Shown: positions 26,416-36,716 of the stretch, piece after piece
Position numbering within the stretch: the stretch's first letter is position 1
Layout of the letters: each line of letters starts with the position of its first letter
NCBI RefSeq assembly: GCF_002953935.1
Contig: NZ_CP026514.1
Coordinates: 2,480,001 to 2,544,000 of the forward strand
Reading direction: 5' to 3'
DNA length: 64,000 nt
From: Arthrobacter sp. PGP41
GTDB taxonomy: Bacteria; Actinomycetota; Actinomycetes; Actinomycetales; Micrococcaceae
Position numbers and translations under genes: made by a program
The notes under the pieces: model-generated
Seen by the model: only the letters and a program-made list of their open reading frames with translations
What the model was told of the DNA's origin: nothing
Database searches by the model: none

Positions 26416-27202
26416 AGGTGCTCCGTTCGTTCAGTTCCTCGCCGGGGGCTTACATCCGGCGGGCTTATGCTGCCTCTGCCAGAGATCATGCGTAGTTTCT
26501 CGGCCGGCCACGAGCAGGTCTATGAGCAAGCTCTAGGGTGATCCGTGGATGACATGCCTTCATCTCGTGAAAGAAGCATCCGAACGCGACCGCGGTGTCT
26601 ATGTAGTCCGTGCGCCGACAACGGGACCCGTCTTCTTGTTGATCCAAGCGGTACGAAATTAACAATTGTTAAGGTAAGGAAAGTTTAGAAGCGGAATTGT
26701 TAATCTTCGTGTGTTCTGGACATGGACAACAAGCGGTCCGAACAACGGTGAAAGGCAAGGGCGAAGTAGCTAGGTAAGCGATGCGGGCAAGAACAGCAAC
26801 ATTAGGGCAACGGCCATAACCAAGCGCCGTCCGGTGACACCCCCTCCACGGCCCTTGGCGCCCCAACCGCCCCCGATGATGGTTCTAAGAAGCGGCATCG
26901 GCGCAAGCTACGCCCAGCAGGCTGGACGTTTACGCGGCCCAGCTCCGCTATGGCGACCGGCCCACCCCCAACGCAGCCTTCGGAAATCTCATCGCAAGTC
27001 CCCGCCGTGTAGTCGTAAGTCCAAAAAGTCAGGCCGACCACGCCCGATGATCCAATTCGTGGCGCTAGCGCTATGAATATGGAATGGCGGGGGTCGGCAC
27101 CCCCGAATCGTGCCGCTGCCTCTTGACGTACAGCCATAGGCATGTGGTGAAATCTCCACCAAGGCGGCGGGTTAACCATCGCCGGCAACACCTGGGGGAA
27201 GC
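26416..27202. other. 787-bp gap, AT-rich palindrome, no supported gene
   Basis: No gene is supported; a 148-codon frame at 26802-27248 lacks family features and overlaps the start of the CoiA-like gene. The notable feature is the TTAACAATTGTTAA palindrome (26659-26672) with a further half-site 31 bp on. Confidence 0.5.
26659..26703. promoter_or_regulatory. AT-rich palindrome plus half-site
   Basis: TTAACAATTGTTAA (26659-26672) is a perfect 14-bp palindrome in GC-rich surroundings. AATTGTTAA recurs at 26695-26703, with the TTGTTAA arms 31 bp apart, three helical turns. It could be an operator or recombination site; its partner is unknown. Confidence 0.4.
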
Positions 27203-28612
27203 ATGCCGCTGATAGCCAATCTTGATGGACAACGAGTCGATGCCTCAAAGCATTCGCCCGAGACCTGGACAGAGTTAAAGCAGTCAGACCAAGTTAAACG
27301 CATGGTCATGCCCTTGTGCGGGATCAGGGCGATAGCCAAATCCCGCGGCACGACCCACTTTTTCGCGCATTATCGAATCGCCGAGTGCAACGTAGATCAT
27401 GGCGGCGAATCGCCACAACACCTGGCCATGAAGACTGCACTGCGCGACCAGATTGACTCCCTGGACGGCTGGCACGCCTTCCTCGAGTACCCGCATCCTT
27501 CTCGGGAATGGATTATCGATGTCCTGGCCGAGTCGGACGACAAGCGCCACCGAGTAGCCTTTGAGGTCCAACTTTCTTCGCAGACTCCGGAAAAGTACCA
27601 GATCAGGAGCCAGCGGTACTTCAATGATGGTGTGTTCCCCGTCTGGGTTATCCCCCGCCCCTTGGACAACTCCCCCATCAAGATTCCCGTTGTCGTAACG
27701 GGTTTCGGGAAGAGTTCAGAGGTCCCGGAAAATCCGGCCGAACTGATGGACCTGAACGCTGGTGCAGACTTCTCAACCGCAGACCGGCTCGGGCTGTTTG
27801 TCGACTCGATACTCAGACGCGGGCCACGGTGGCGTTTTGGTAGTCCGGACGAGCAGGTTGCTGCGCATCGGCGGGAGGTCGAGCGCGAGGCGCGGGTAAG
27901 GGAAGAGGAACGACGGCGTCTCGAAGACATTGAAGCACGAATCGAGGAGATGAACAGCAACAGCGCTCCGCCCCAGACAGCGTACGGGGCCCATACAGTG
28001 CATACTGAAGACGGACCGTTCGTCTGGGCGACATTGACCCAATGTTGGAGCTGCGAACACCCGATGCTGCTCTGGAACGCCCAGTCAGCCCGGCCCGGCG
28101 TCCAGCACATGTCAGCTCCTCCGCTGGCGTTGAAACGTGAAGTCGGAGTAAAGCGTTACGAGAACCACCCCGACGTCCATAGGGTCCTAAATGACTGGAT
28201 GAGGGCCACTCATGCTGACGTGGAGAAGGCGCTAATCAAGACCCGGCGCAGCAAAACGAAAGCCGCGGAATACAGCGCTTTCGTCTGCCCTGAGTGCGAC
28301 GCCCTGATCGGTCAGATGTTCATCTCATGCATCCGAGTAGAGAAATGGTCACTGGTCAGCGCCCCACTGATGAAAAGGACGAGAAAGGACACCAAACAAC
28401 CAACGCACCCAGACCCCCGAAAGGGAAAGCCTCAAAAGCAACGACCACCCATCCTTGCGCCGATCGTAATAAACTACGAAGACAGGCCCGCGGTGCCGGA
28501 CGAACTGCAAACAGACCGCAAAAAGACATGGGCCGAGCTCCATTCGCCCGAAGGGGTCGCCGAAGCCAGGCGAAGATTCATGGGCACAGCTCACCCCTAC
28601 CGAGGCGACTGA
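27203..28612 (+). CDS. CoiA-like nuclease-fold protein
   Basis: A 469-residue protein. The N-terminal part follows competence protein CoiA: HFFAH (52-56) and ESPQHLAMK (69-77), then a PD-(D/E)xK-type core D106 (WIIDVLAE) and E121-V-Q123 (VAFEVQLSSQ), then YQIRSQRYFNDGVFPVWVIPR. A charged coiled coil covers about 210-250. A C-terminal part has paired cysteines (CWSCEH and CPECDAL), probably a zinc ribbon. CoiA acts in recombination during competence. No competence genes lie nearby, so a stand-alone nuclease in a defence or mobile region is as likely. It is single, on the plus strand. Confidence 0.8.
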   Translation: MPLIANLDGQRVDASKHSPETWTELKQSDQVKRMVMPLCGIRAIAKSRGTTHFFAHYRIAECNVDHGGESPQHLAMKTALRDQIDSLDGWHAFLEYPHPSREWIIDVLAESDDKRHRVAFEVQLSSQTPEKYQIRSQRYFNDGVFPVWVIPRPLDNSPIKIPVVVTGFGKSSEVPENPAELMDLNAGADFSTADRLGLFVDSILRRGPRWRFGSPDEQVAAHRREVEREARVREEERRRLEDIEARIEEMNSNSAPPQTAYGAHTVHTEDGPFVWATLTQCWSCEHPMLLWNAQSARPGVQHMSAPPLALKREVGVKRYENHPDVHRVLNDWMRATHADVEKALIKTRRSKTKAAEYSAFVCPECDALIGQMFISCIRVEKWSLVSAPLMKRTRKDTKQPTHPDPRKGKPQKQRPPILAPIVINYEDRPAVPDELQTDRKKTWAELHSPEGVAEARRRFMGTAHPYRGD

Positions 28613-29089
28613 TGGTGCCCGTGGTTCACTCGTCGGCATCAAGATCTAGACACGTCCCAGGACTACGTGTCCGCAGAGTAGTCACTTTGCAACAAATCTG
28701 ATGTGTGGCGCCTCCTCCGAGCGCCTGACCGGAAGGATCTGAAGTAGCATCGGGTTCCCCACAGTTTGCTGTCAACCTCTGGACCATCGGAGGGGGGCCA
28801 CCCGGACTGCTCTCCAGACCTCTCGTTACGGTCGCTAAACGGAGGCTCCTCCAGGTCGGCGATATTGACCCAGCCGCCGCCGTGGAGTTCCACTACAGGC
28901 AACCCGCCAGCCCACGCCATCCGGTCATGGCTCACCATGGCACCAAACCCACGAGAACAACTGCCACCTCGACAAGAGTCGGAAAGCATGCCCTTAGCTT
29001 GCTCGCGCGGGCTTTCACTTGCTACATTTACGACACCTGCTACACATGACATAGCCAAGGCGAGCAGAGAAGAAGTAGGCGATTAAGCA
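28613..29089. other. 477-bp gap with no supported gene
   Basis: Open frames here lack family features. A weak promoter-like pair, TTGCTA then TACACA 16 bp on, lies just before the excisionase-type gene at 29090. Confidence 0.4.
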
Positions 29090-29521
29090 ATGAAAACCAT
29101 CCCGGCCAACACGGTCCCAACTGCCGAAATAAACGCAGTTGAAGCGGCAGTTAAAAATCTCGACCCGGAGTCGAAGATAACTGAGGCGTTTCAGGAAGTC
29201 CTCGGCCTTGTGCGCCGCGGTCTCACCGTTCAAGTTCTGTCCCAATGCGAGGAACTCACCCCCAATGAAGCGGCTCAAGTCCTAAACGTAAGCCGCCCTA
29301 CGATTCTAAAAATGATCGCGGAAGGCGAGCTCTGTTCCCGTGTGGTGGGAGCGCGTGACCAGCGAATCTCAGCAGAATCGGTTTTTGCTCTAAAAGAGCG
29401 CCAGGCGCAGGCATCGCGCGATGTTGCTGCTGCATTCGCGAACCGATCACAGGCGATTGGTCAGTTGATACCGGGCGTCGCTGGCGTGGATCCAGACACA
29501 GCCCGGAAGCTCGGCTACTAG
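29090..29521 (+). CDS. excisionase-type HTH DNA-binding protein
   Basis: A 143-residue protein with an Ala/Glu-rich N-terminal helix and a winged HTH at about 60-105: LTPNEAAQVLNVSRPTILKM, then GELCSRVVGARDQRISAESV. This is the AlpA/excisionase-like domain also used by antitoxins paired with PIN toxins. No PIN gene follows; the next gene is convergent. Its ATG follows a weak purine-rich site, and a strong terminator lies just after the stop. It is likely a monocistronic DNA-binding protein, either an orphan antitoxin or a regulator of lost mobile DNA. Confidence 0.8.
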   Translation: MKTIPANTVPTAEINAVEAAVKNLDPESKITEAFQEVLGLVRRGLTVQVLSQCEELTPNEAAQVLNVSRPTILKMIAEGELCSRVVGARDQRISAESVFALKERQAQASRDVAAAFANRSQAIGQLIPGVAGVDPDTARKLGY

Positions 29522-29546
29522 CTCCATAAATCCCCAATGATTCAGA

Positions 29547-29582
29547 AACCGGTCGGATCCCTTCAGTTGGGACCGACCGGTT
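29547..29582 (+). terminator. rho-independent terminator after the HTH gene
   Basis: AACCGGTCGG and CCGACCGGTT pair, extended inward by TCCC/GGGA across a one-base bulge, with a 7-nt loop and CTGTTT after. It may also serve the convergent gene ending at 29623. Confidence 0.85.
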
Positions 29583-29622
29583 CTGTTTGGTCGTCATGGT
29601 GAGGGCTACATCCAAGTTCCCC

Positions 29623-30870
29623 TCAACGTTGCAGCGGACCTGCCCCCATCTGCTCAAGGAACCGAATGACTAGACCCTGCTTCGAACAGTCATCGCACAC
29701 AGGAAGGCCATCGGGAAACCTTGCTGGAACGAACCAATAACCACAAGCAGCCCGTAGCGGCTTTTGCTCAGCAATGGCGGCTTTCAGTGCTTCCCCTGTA
29801 ACAAAATGATGGACATCGGCTCGAGTTGCCTGCCCTGAAGCTTCAGCAGAAATTCCCTCATTCTCTGCAGCAAAAACAACTTGTAGGGCGCGCATCCTCG
29901 ACATCTCGATGCTGAACCTCAAGCTTCCATCCAAGCCGTAGTAGGCCGCGGGTTCCTTCGTCCATGTTTCCTCGCGACTGTCCAGAATGGGCAGGATTGT
30001 AGTCAAGAGAATAGTCTTGACACCCCGCGCGTACGCCGAAGATCCGCCCTGAGCATCCACAAACTTCCACGAATCGAACTTGAGGTTGACCTCGGCAAGT
30101 GTCTCCCCACTTTCATAGCCTTCTTCAGTCCCCTGAGCTTCCTCAGCGATCACCGAAATGGTGAGCTCCATGTCCACTGCAGGTATTCCGGGCTGCAACA
30201 AGGCCGAAGGGGGGCAGGGAAGCATCCTCTTAACCTCCCGACCGTCCGGATGCTCCTTGAAAGCCGTGCGGAACGCCGTGAGCGTCACAAGAATGATCTG
30301 TTCCTGCCACTCCTGCACCGACCTCAACACTTCGGCCTCGGCCAGCTTGAGCTTCCTCAAAGCGAAATCCAGCTCGCTAGGCTCAGTTGCCTCCCGAAGC
30401 TGACTACCGAAACGGCTAGAGACCCCAGCGTGAAATCGATCGTGGGTATCGGCGTGGACGATCCAAGAAACACCATCCTGGACAATCACGGCTGCACGCC
30501 ATCCTGGTCCGGTCTTCAGGTCTCTTGCCTCCACAACAGGGTATCCGGCAGCCTGCGTAGCCTCCTTGTGCCGTTCGTACTTTGGACTTGCCGGGTTCGT
30601 GTCAAAGTCCTGACACACTTGAATGGCGGGGTGAGAGAGTTCTGATAGCACCGGAAGGCTTTTCCAGTCGCCCCCGGCAATGAGGGAACGCTGACGAATG
30701 TCCTCCCAGCCACGGGTCAGTTCTTTCAAGACGCGCATAGTTGGCCACGCCACAGGCGAGCTACCTCCATATTCCCTGCTGGCTCCGAATGCTGAAACTA
30801 GCTTCGAGATTTCGCGCAAAACCGCCAGATAGGCCGGTTTTTCGCCAAGTCTCCGGTCCCAAATCGCCAA
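29623..30870 (-). CDS. hypothetical protein with C-terminal DUF3039-like zinc ribbon
   Basis: Up to 415 residues from a TTG at 30870 that directly follows an in-frame stop and has no ribosome site. A GTG at 30753 lies 9 nt after GGAGGT and may be the true start (376 residues). Most of the protein is unrecognised and mixed helix/strand. The end (ACGYWFVPARFPDGLPVCDD, Cys376, Cys392, Cys395) resembles the DUF3039 zinc ribbon, preceded by HHFVTGEALK. It sits 43 bp after nrdF on the same strand, at the edge of the accessory region, so it may have been placed or truncated there by insertion. Confidence 0.65.
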   Translation of the reverse strand: MAIWDRRLGEKPAYLAVLREISKLVSAFGASREYGGSSPVAWPTMRVLKELTRGWEDIRQRSLIAGGDWKSLPVLSELSHPAIQVCQDFDTNPASPKYERHKEATQAAGYPVVEARDLKTGPGWRAAVIVQDGVSWIVHADTHDRFHAGVSSRFGSQLREATEPSELDFALRKLKLAEAEVLRSVQEWQEQIILVTLTAFRTAFKEHPDGREVKRMLPCPPSALLQPGIPAVDMELTISVIAEEAQGTEEGYESGETLAEVNLKFDSWKFVDAQGGSSAYARGVKTILLTTILPILDSREETWTKEPAAYYGLDGSLRFSIEMSRMRALQVVFAAENEGISAEASGQATRADVHHFVTGEALKAAIAEQKPLRAACGYWFVPARFPDGLPVCDDCSKQGLVIRFLEQMGAGPLQR

Positions 30871-30893
30871 CTAGTCGCCAAATCGCCAACTAG
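30861..30893. repeat. 14-bp direct repeat at the island/nrdF boundary
   Basis: AAATCGCCAACTAG occurs at 30861-30874 and 30880-30893, a 19-bp period. It covers the possible TTG start of the gene ending at 29623 and lies just after nrdF in transcription order. Confidence 0.6.
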
Positions 30894-30913
30894 CTTCCGA
30901 TCTCACACGGGTC

Positions 30914-31969
<1,056 letters not shown>

Positions 31970-31980
31970 TTAGTTGAAGA

Positions 31981-34152
31981 TTAAAGCATGCAGCTGACGC
32001 AGCCCTCAACCTCCGTCCCTTCCAGCGCGAGCTGGCGGAGACGGATGTAGTAGATGGTCTTGATGCCCTTTTTCCAGGCGTAGATCTGGGCCTTGTTGAT
32101 ATCGCGCGTGGTGGCGGTGTCCTTGAAGAACAGCGTCAGGGACAGGCCCTGGTCCACGTGCTGGGTGGCGGCGGCGTAGGTGTCGATGACCTTCTCGTAG
32201 CCGATCTCGTACGCGTCCTGGTAGTACTCCAGGTTGTCGTTCGTCAGGTACGGCGCCGGGTAGTACACGCGGCCCAGCTTGCCTTCCTTGCGGATCTCGA
32301 TCTTGGACGCCACCGGGTGGATCGAGGAGGTGGAGTTGTTGATGTAGGAGATCGAGCCGGTGGGCGGAACAGCCTGCAGGTTCTGGTTGTAGATGCCGTG
32401 CTCCATGACCGAAGCCTTCAGCGCCAGCCAGTCAGCCTGGGTGGGGATGTGGACGTTCTTGAACAGCTCCGCCACCTTCTCGGTCTGCGGCACCCATTCC
32501 TGATCCGTGTACTTGTCGAAGAACTCGCCGGAGGCGTACTTGGACTTCTCGAAGCCGCCGAACGTCTGGCCGGTCTCAATGGCCAGCAGGTTGGAGGCGC
32601 GGATGGCGTGGTACACCACCGAGTAGAAGTAAATGTTAGTGAAGTCCAGGCCCTCTTCGGAACCGTAGTGGACCCGCTCACGCGCCAGGTAGCCGTGCAG
32701 GTTCATCTGGCCCAGGCCGATGGCGTGGCTCTGGTCGTTGCCCTTGGCGATGGACGGCACCGAGGTGATGTTGGACATGTCGGACACGGCCGAGAGCGAG
32801 CGGATGGCCGTCTCGATGGTCAGGCCGAAGTCCGGCGAGTCCATGGTCTTGGCAATGTTCAGCGAGCCCAGGTTGCAGGAAATGTCCTTGCCGGTGTCCG
32901 CGTAGGACAGGTCATCGTTGTACGTGGTGGGCTGGGAAACCTGGAGGATCTCAGAGCACAGGTTGGACATGATGATCTTGCCGTCAATCGGGTTCTCCCG
33001 GTTCACGGTGTCCTCGAACATGATGTACGGGTAGCCGGACTCGAACTGGATCTCGGCGAGGGTCTGGAAGAACTCGCGGGCCTTGATCTTGGTCTTCTTG
33101 ATCCGGGAGTCGTCCACCATCTCGTAGTACTTCTCGGTGACCGAGACGTCGGAGAACGGCATGCCGTAGACGCGCTCCACGTCGTACGGGGAGAACAGGT
33201 ACATGTCCTCGTCCCGCTTGGCCAGCTCGAACGTGATGTCCGGGATGACGACGCCGAGGGAGAGGGTCTTGATGCGGATCTTCTCGTCCGCGTTCTCGCG
33301 CTTGGTGTCCAGGAAGCGGTAGATGTCCGGGTGGTGCGCGTGCAGGTACACAGCTCCCGCACCCTGGCGGGCACCGAGCTGGTTGGCGTAGGAGAAGCTG
33401 TCTTCGAGGAGCTTCATCACGGGGATGACGCCGGAGGACTGGTTCTCGATCTGCTTGATCGGGGCGCCGACTTCGCGGATGTTGGTCAGCGCGAAGGCCA
33501 CGCCGCCGCCGCGCTTGGACAGCTGCAGCGCGGAGTTGATGGACCGCCCGATCGACTCCATGTTGTCTTCGATGCGGAGCAGGAAGCAGGAGACCAGCTC
33601 GCCGCGCTGTTTCTTGCCGGCGTTCAGGAACGTGGGGGTGGCCGGCTGGAAGCGGCCCTCGATGATCTCGTCCACCATCTGGAGGGCAAGCTGCTCGTTG
33701 CCGCGGGCCAGGTGCAGGGCGACCATGCAGACGCGGTCCTCGTAGCGCTCCAGGAAGCGCTTGCCGTCAAACGTCTTCAGCGTGTAGGACGTGTAGAACT
33801 TGAAGGCGCCCAGGAACGTCTCGAAGCGGAACTTCTTCTTGTAGGCACGGTTGAACAGCTCACGGATGAAGTTCATCGTGTACTGGTCCAGCGTTTCGCG
33901 CTCGTAGTACTGGTTCTTCACCAGGTAGTCGAGCTTCTCTTCCAGGTCGTGGAAGAACACGGTGTTGTTGTTTACGTGCTGCAGGAAGTACTGGTGGGCG
34001 GCCTCGCGGTCAGCCTCGAACTGGATCTCGCCGCTGGGACCGTACAGGTTCAGCATGGCGTTCAGCTCGTGGTAGCCCAGGCCCTTGTAGGCGGCGGGCA
34101 TCTCGGGCTTCTGGGCCCTGGTTACTTCTGTGTCTGCGACAGTCGTGTCCAA
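31981..34152 (-). CDS. nrdE: class Ib ribonucleotide reductase, alpha subunit
   Basis: A 723-residue catalytic subunit that reduces ribonucleoside diphosphates. Active-site elements are visible: [12 protein letters not shown] and [11 protein letters not shown] (cysteine-bearing), [20 protein letters not shown], and a C-terminal redox CVSC (in EGCVSCML) that is reduced by NrdH. As in class Ib enzymes there is no long ATP-cone domain at the N-terminus. Its 5' end overlaps nrdI by 31 bp, which couples the genes. No defect is seen. Confidence 0.98.
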   Translation of the reverse strand: MDTTVADTEVTRAQKPEMPAAYKGLGYHELNAMLNLYGPSGEIQFEADREAAHQYFLQHVNNNTVFFHDLEEKLDYLVKNQYYERETLDQYTMNFIRELFNRAYKKKFRFETFLGAFKFYTSYTLKTFDGKRFLERYEDRVCMVALHLARGNEQLALQMVDEIIEGRFQPATPTFLNAGKKQRGELVSCFLLRIEDNMESIGRSINSALQLSKRGGGVAFALTNIREVGAPIKQIENQSSGVIPVMKLLEDSFSYANQLGARQGAGAVYLHAHHPDIYRFLDTKRENADEKIRIKTLSLGVVIPDITFELAKRDEDMYLFSPYDVERVYGMPFSDVSVTEKYYEMVDDSRIKKTKIKAREFFQTLAEIQFESGYPYIMFEDTVNRENPIDGKIIMSNLCSEILQVSQPTTYNDDLSYADTGKDISCNLGSLNIAKTMDSPDFGLTIETAIRSLSAVSDMSNITSVPSIAKGNDQSHAIGLGQMNLHGYLARERVHYGSEEGLDFTNIYFYSVVYHAIRASNLLAIETGQTFGGFEKSKYASGEFFDKYTDQEWVPQTEKVAELFKNVHIPTQADWLALKASVMEHGIYNQNLQAVPPTGSISYINNSTSSIHPVASKIEIRKEGKLGRVYYPAPYLTNDNLEYYQDAYEIGYEKVIDTYAAATQHVDQGLSLTLFFKDTATTRDINKAQIYAWKKGIKTIYYIRLRQLALEGTEVEGCVSCML

Positions 34153-34625
34153 AACGTATCCAATCCTTGGTTGACCCGGGTGACGTCTTCCGGCGTTCCC
34201 ATAAGTTCGAATCTATAGAGGTGGGGTACCTGGCATTTGGCGGCGATGATGTCCCCCGCCATGCAGTAGTTGTCCCCGAAGTTTGTGTTGCCGGCACCGA
34301 TGACCCCGCGCAGCAGTTGCCTGTTCTGCGGGTGGTTCAGGAACCGGATGACCTGCTTGGGAACGGAGCCTTCTCCCCCGGTGCCGCCGTAGGTGGGCAC
34401 CACCAGCACGTACGGCCGGGTGGCGAGCAGGGGTGCATCCTTCGCAAGGAGCGGAATCCGGGCCGCATCGCGGCCAAGCTTCGAGACAAAGCGGCTGGTG
34501 TTCTCCGACGCCGAGGAGAAATAGATAAGCTGGCTCTCCGTAATAACGGACGGGACCGGCCCGGGCGATTCCACGCGCTGAGCCGCGTGGAAATCCTGGA
34601 CTGCTGGTGCTGCCGTAAGAGTCAC
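34122..34625 (-). CDS. nrdI: flavodoxin-like NrdI
   Basis: A 167-residue flavoprotein that supplies the oxidant for assembling the NrdF Mn2-tyrosyl cofactor. The FMN phosphate loop is [14 protein letters not shown], and [19 protein letters not shown] and [13 protein letters not shown] complete the flavin site. The N-terminal 30 residues are an extension beyond the usual core; a later start is possible. It lies between nrdH (36 bp upstream) and nrdE (31-bp overlap). Confidence 0.96.
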   Translation of the reverse strand: MTLTAAPAVQDFHAAQRVESPGPVPSVITESQLIYFSSASENTSRFVSKLGRDAARIPLLAKDAPLLATRPYVLVVPTYGGTGGEGSVPKQVIRFLNHPQNRQLLRGVIGAGNTNFGDNYCMAGDIIAAKCQVPHLYRFELMGTPEDVTRVNQGLDTFWTRLSQTQK

Positions 34626-34661
34626 CTCGGCTGGTTGTTGGTTGCCGGCAGGGACGGGCCC

Positions 34662-34907
34662 TTAGGCCACGGAGGAAACGGCGGAGAGAGCCAGTTCCTC
34701 GATCTTGTCCGGGCGGAAGCCTGACCAGTGGTCCTGGTCCGTGACCACAACGGGTGCCTGCATGTAGCCCAGCGCCTTCAGGCGCTCGAGGGCCTCCGCG
34801 TCCTGGGAGATGTCAACGCTCTGGTAGGTGATGCCCTTTTTGTCGAGAGCCCGGTAGGTGGCGTTGCACTGAACACAAGCAGGCTTGGTGTAAACCGTTA
34901 CGGTCAT
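34662..34907 (-). CDS. nrdH: glutaredoxin-like NrdH redoxin
   Basis: An 81-residue thioredoxin-fold electron donor for NrdE. The active site CVQC follows YTKPA, and the substrate-side loop includes APVVVTDQDHWSGFRPDKI, characteristic of NrdH. It is the first gene of nrdHIEF. The region before it (34908-35030) holds a NrdR-box-like palindrome. Reducing power would come from thioredoxin reductase, encoded elsewhere. Confidence 0.97.
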   Translation of the reverse strand: MTVTVYTKPACVQCNATYRALDKKGITYQSVDISQDAEALERLKALGYMQAPVVVTDQDHWSGFRPDKIEELALSAVSSVA

Positions 34908-35212
34908 GATTCCTGTCCCCTTTTCTGGAAAAACTTGCTCGTCCGGTGTTCCCGCCCAAGCTGTATGTAGATACTACATCTAGTGCAGACGCCTCTTCGG
35001 AACCCCAAGATGATGTATTACAAGTATGTCATTTAATGCACCGTTAATCCACAGGCAAGGTCCTTCAAAATGTCCGGAATCCCGCCAAATTCGTGGACTG
35101 AATCCACACCCTGTGGAGTACTTAGCCACATTTAACCCTCAGCGTGTCGCTGAAAAGACGGCGTGTCGCGGCTGCCGCCGTAGGGTCTCAGGAAGGGTCC
35201 GGGGGTACAGGA
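34908..35212. other. 305-bp nrdHIEF upstream region
   Basis: This holds the nrd promoter, a NrdR-box-like site (34972-34987) and no gene that I can support. Confidence 0.6.
34972..34987. promoter_or_regulatory. NrdR-box-like palindrome upstream of nrdH
   Basis: TACTACATCTAGTGCA contains ACTACATCTAGT, close to the ACACTACATCTAGTGT form of the NrdR repressor site. NrdR sites usually come in pairs; a second is not clear here (a weak candidate lies near 35011-35026). Confidence 0.4.
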
Positions 35213-35244
35213 GAGGGGTCCCGAAGTGACCTTCGGAACCCCTC
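35213..35244 (-). terminator. hairpin terminator after the CFA-like gene
   Basis: GAGGGGTCCCGAAG and CTTCGGAACCCCTC pair over 14 bp with one mismatch and a TGAC loop. It lies 48 bp past the stop of the lipid-methyltransferase gene. No T tract is obvious. Confidence 0.65.
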
Positions 35245-35291
35245 CTGGTGATGAAACGCACGACGACGGCCGCCGCCTTTTGAATGAAGCG

Positions 35292-36716
35292 CTAGAGCAG
35301 CGCCTCCCGGCGGTCCAGCACGATCTGCTGCACGTCCAGGTAGCCGGACTGGAATCCCGCCCGCGAGTAGCAGAGGTAGAACAGCCACATCCGCTGGAAC
35401 ACGGCGTCGAAGCCCAGCTCGCCCACCTCGCGGGACCGCTCCAGGAACCGTTCCTCCCACAACCGCAGGGTAGCGGCGTAGTGGTCCCCCATGCCCATCC
35501 GCTCCCGCACGCGCAGCGAGGTGTGCAGCTGCGTCACGCCCTCGATGGCACGCACGGAGGGCAGGAACCCGCCCGGGAAGATGTACTTGTGCACCCACGT
35601 GTACGCGTTCCGGGTTGCCAACATGCGCCCGTGCGGCATGGTGATCGCCTGGATGGCCACCTTGCCGCCGGGGGCCAGCACCCGGTCGATGGTCTGGAAA
35701 TAGATTGGCCAGTACTCGAAGCCCACCGCTTCGATCATTTCCACGGACACAACGGCGTCGTACTCGCCCTCCACAGCCCGGTAATCCTGGAGGGCCACGG
35801 TCACGCTGTCCGCGTAGCCGGCCGCCGCGATCCGCTCCTGCGCCAGCGCCTGCTGCTCGCTGGACAGGGTGACGCTGTAGACGGTGGCGCCGCGGGCCGC
35901 TGCCCGGAGCGCCAGTTCACCCCAGCCGGTGCCGATTTCCAGGAGCCTGGTCCCGGCTCCGACGCCGGCCTTGTCCAGCAGCCTGTCGATCTTTGCCTGC
36001 TGGGCCTCGGCCAGCGCCTCCCAGCCAACCGAGGCGAGCGGCCCGGCGTCGGACGGAAACAGTGCCGCCGAGTAGCTCATGGTGGTGTCCAGGAAGTTGG
36101 AGAACAGGTCGTTGGACAGGTCGTAGTGCCGCGAGATGTTGCTGCGCGTATTCTGCTCGGCGTTCCGCTCCTGGCGGGGCGTGCGCGGCAGGTACAGCGA
36201 ACGCAGCTTCTGCAGCGGAGCGGGAATGAGCGTGTCCACCGACGCCGCGAACACCTCGAGCACGCCCGCCAGGTCGCTGGCTTCCCAGTCCCCGGCCATA
36301 AAGGATTCACCCAGCCCGATCAGGCCGTTGTCGCCGATCCTCGCTTCGAACGCCACCGGCCGCACCACGGTCATGACCGGCGCGTCCGGACCGCCGGTGC
36401 CCAGCACGGTGCCGTCCGGGTACTCCACCCGCAGCGGCAGCCGCTTTACGGCTCCCTTGAACAGCAGTCCGGCGGCTTTGCCGGCCACGGCAGCCTTGGC
36501 GCCCGACGGCGGCTGGGCCACTTCCGGCCACAGGTCCGGATCGATGGTGGCGGGCGACGCCGGCACGCCGGCCGCGGTCCAGGCTGCGGGAGAGTGCGCG
36601 GGGGCCTTGCCGGCAGCGTCGCCTGCTGCCATGAGTCCAGCCCTATCGGTGGCTGTGCCTGCTGCCTTGCCTCCGACATAGGCCGCAGTTGCTTGGTTGT
36701 CGTCCGTCATTGTCAT
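35292..36716 (-). CDS. cyclopropane-fatty-acid-synthase-like SAM methyltransferase
   Basis: I chose the ATG at 36716 behind AGGAGG (7 nt), giving 474 residues; the frame stays open to 37106. An Ala/Pro-rich head (1-60) precedes a CFA N-terminal domain and the SAM-binding LLEIGTGWGELALRAA, where the usual GCGWGG reads GTGWGE. NISRHYDLSNDLF and QDYRAVEGEYDAVVSVEMIEAVG match the family. It modifies double bonds of membrane phospholipid acyl chains using SAM. Its start overlaps the DUF1365 gene by 4 bp, completing a three-gene operon. The exact product (cyclopropane, methyl branch or other) is not certain. Confidence 0.9.
   Translation of the reverse strand: MTMTDDNQATAAYVGGKAAGTATDRAGLMAAGDAAGKAPAHSPAAWTAAGVPASPATIDPDLWPEVAQPPSGAKAAVAGKAAGLLFKGAVKRLPLRVEYPDGTVLGTGGPDAPVMTVVRPVAFEARIGDNGLIGLGESFMAGDWEASDLAGVLEVFAASVDTLIPAPLQKLRSLYLPRTPRQERNAEQNTRSNISRHYDLSNDLFSNFLDTTMSYSAALFPSDAGPLASVGWEALAEAQQAKIDRLLDKAGVGAGTRLLEIGTGWGELALRAAARGATVYSVTLSSEQQALAQERIAAAGYADSVTVALQDYRAVEGEYDAVVSVEMIEAVGFEYWPIYFQTIDRVLAPGGKVAIQAITMPHGRMLATRNAYTWVHKYIFPGGFLPSVRAIEGVTQLHTSLRVRERMGMGDHYAATLRLWEERFLERSREVGELGFDAVFQRMWLFYLCYSRAGFQSGYLDVQQIVLDRREALL

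Noticed and set aside
26802..27248. 148-codon frame before the CoiA-like gene on the minus strand
   Set aside because: Overlaps the CoiA-like start and has random-looking sequence with no conserved motif.
28766..29086. 106-codon frame just before the excisionase-type HTH gene
   Set aside because: Ser/Pro-rich random-looking translation with no ribosome site.
32158..34218. 686-codon open frame antisense to nrdE
   Set aside because: It is a mirror of the high-GC coding bias of nrdE. Its translation is low-complexity Val/Leu/Asp/Gly with no motifs.
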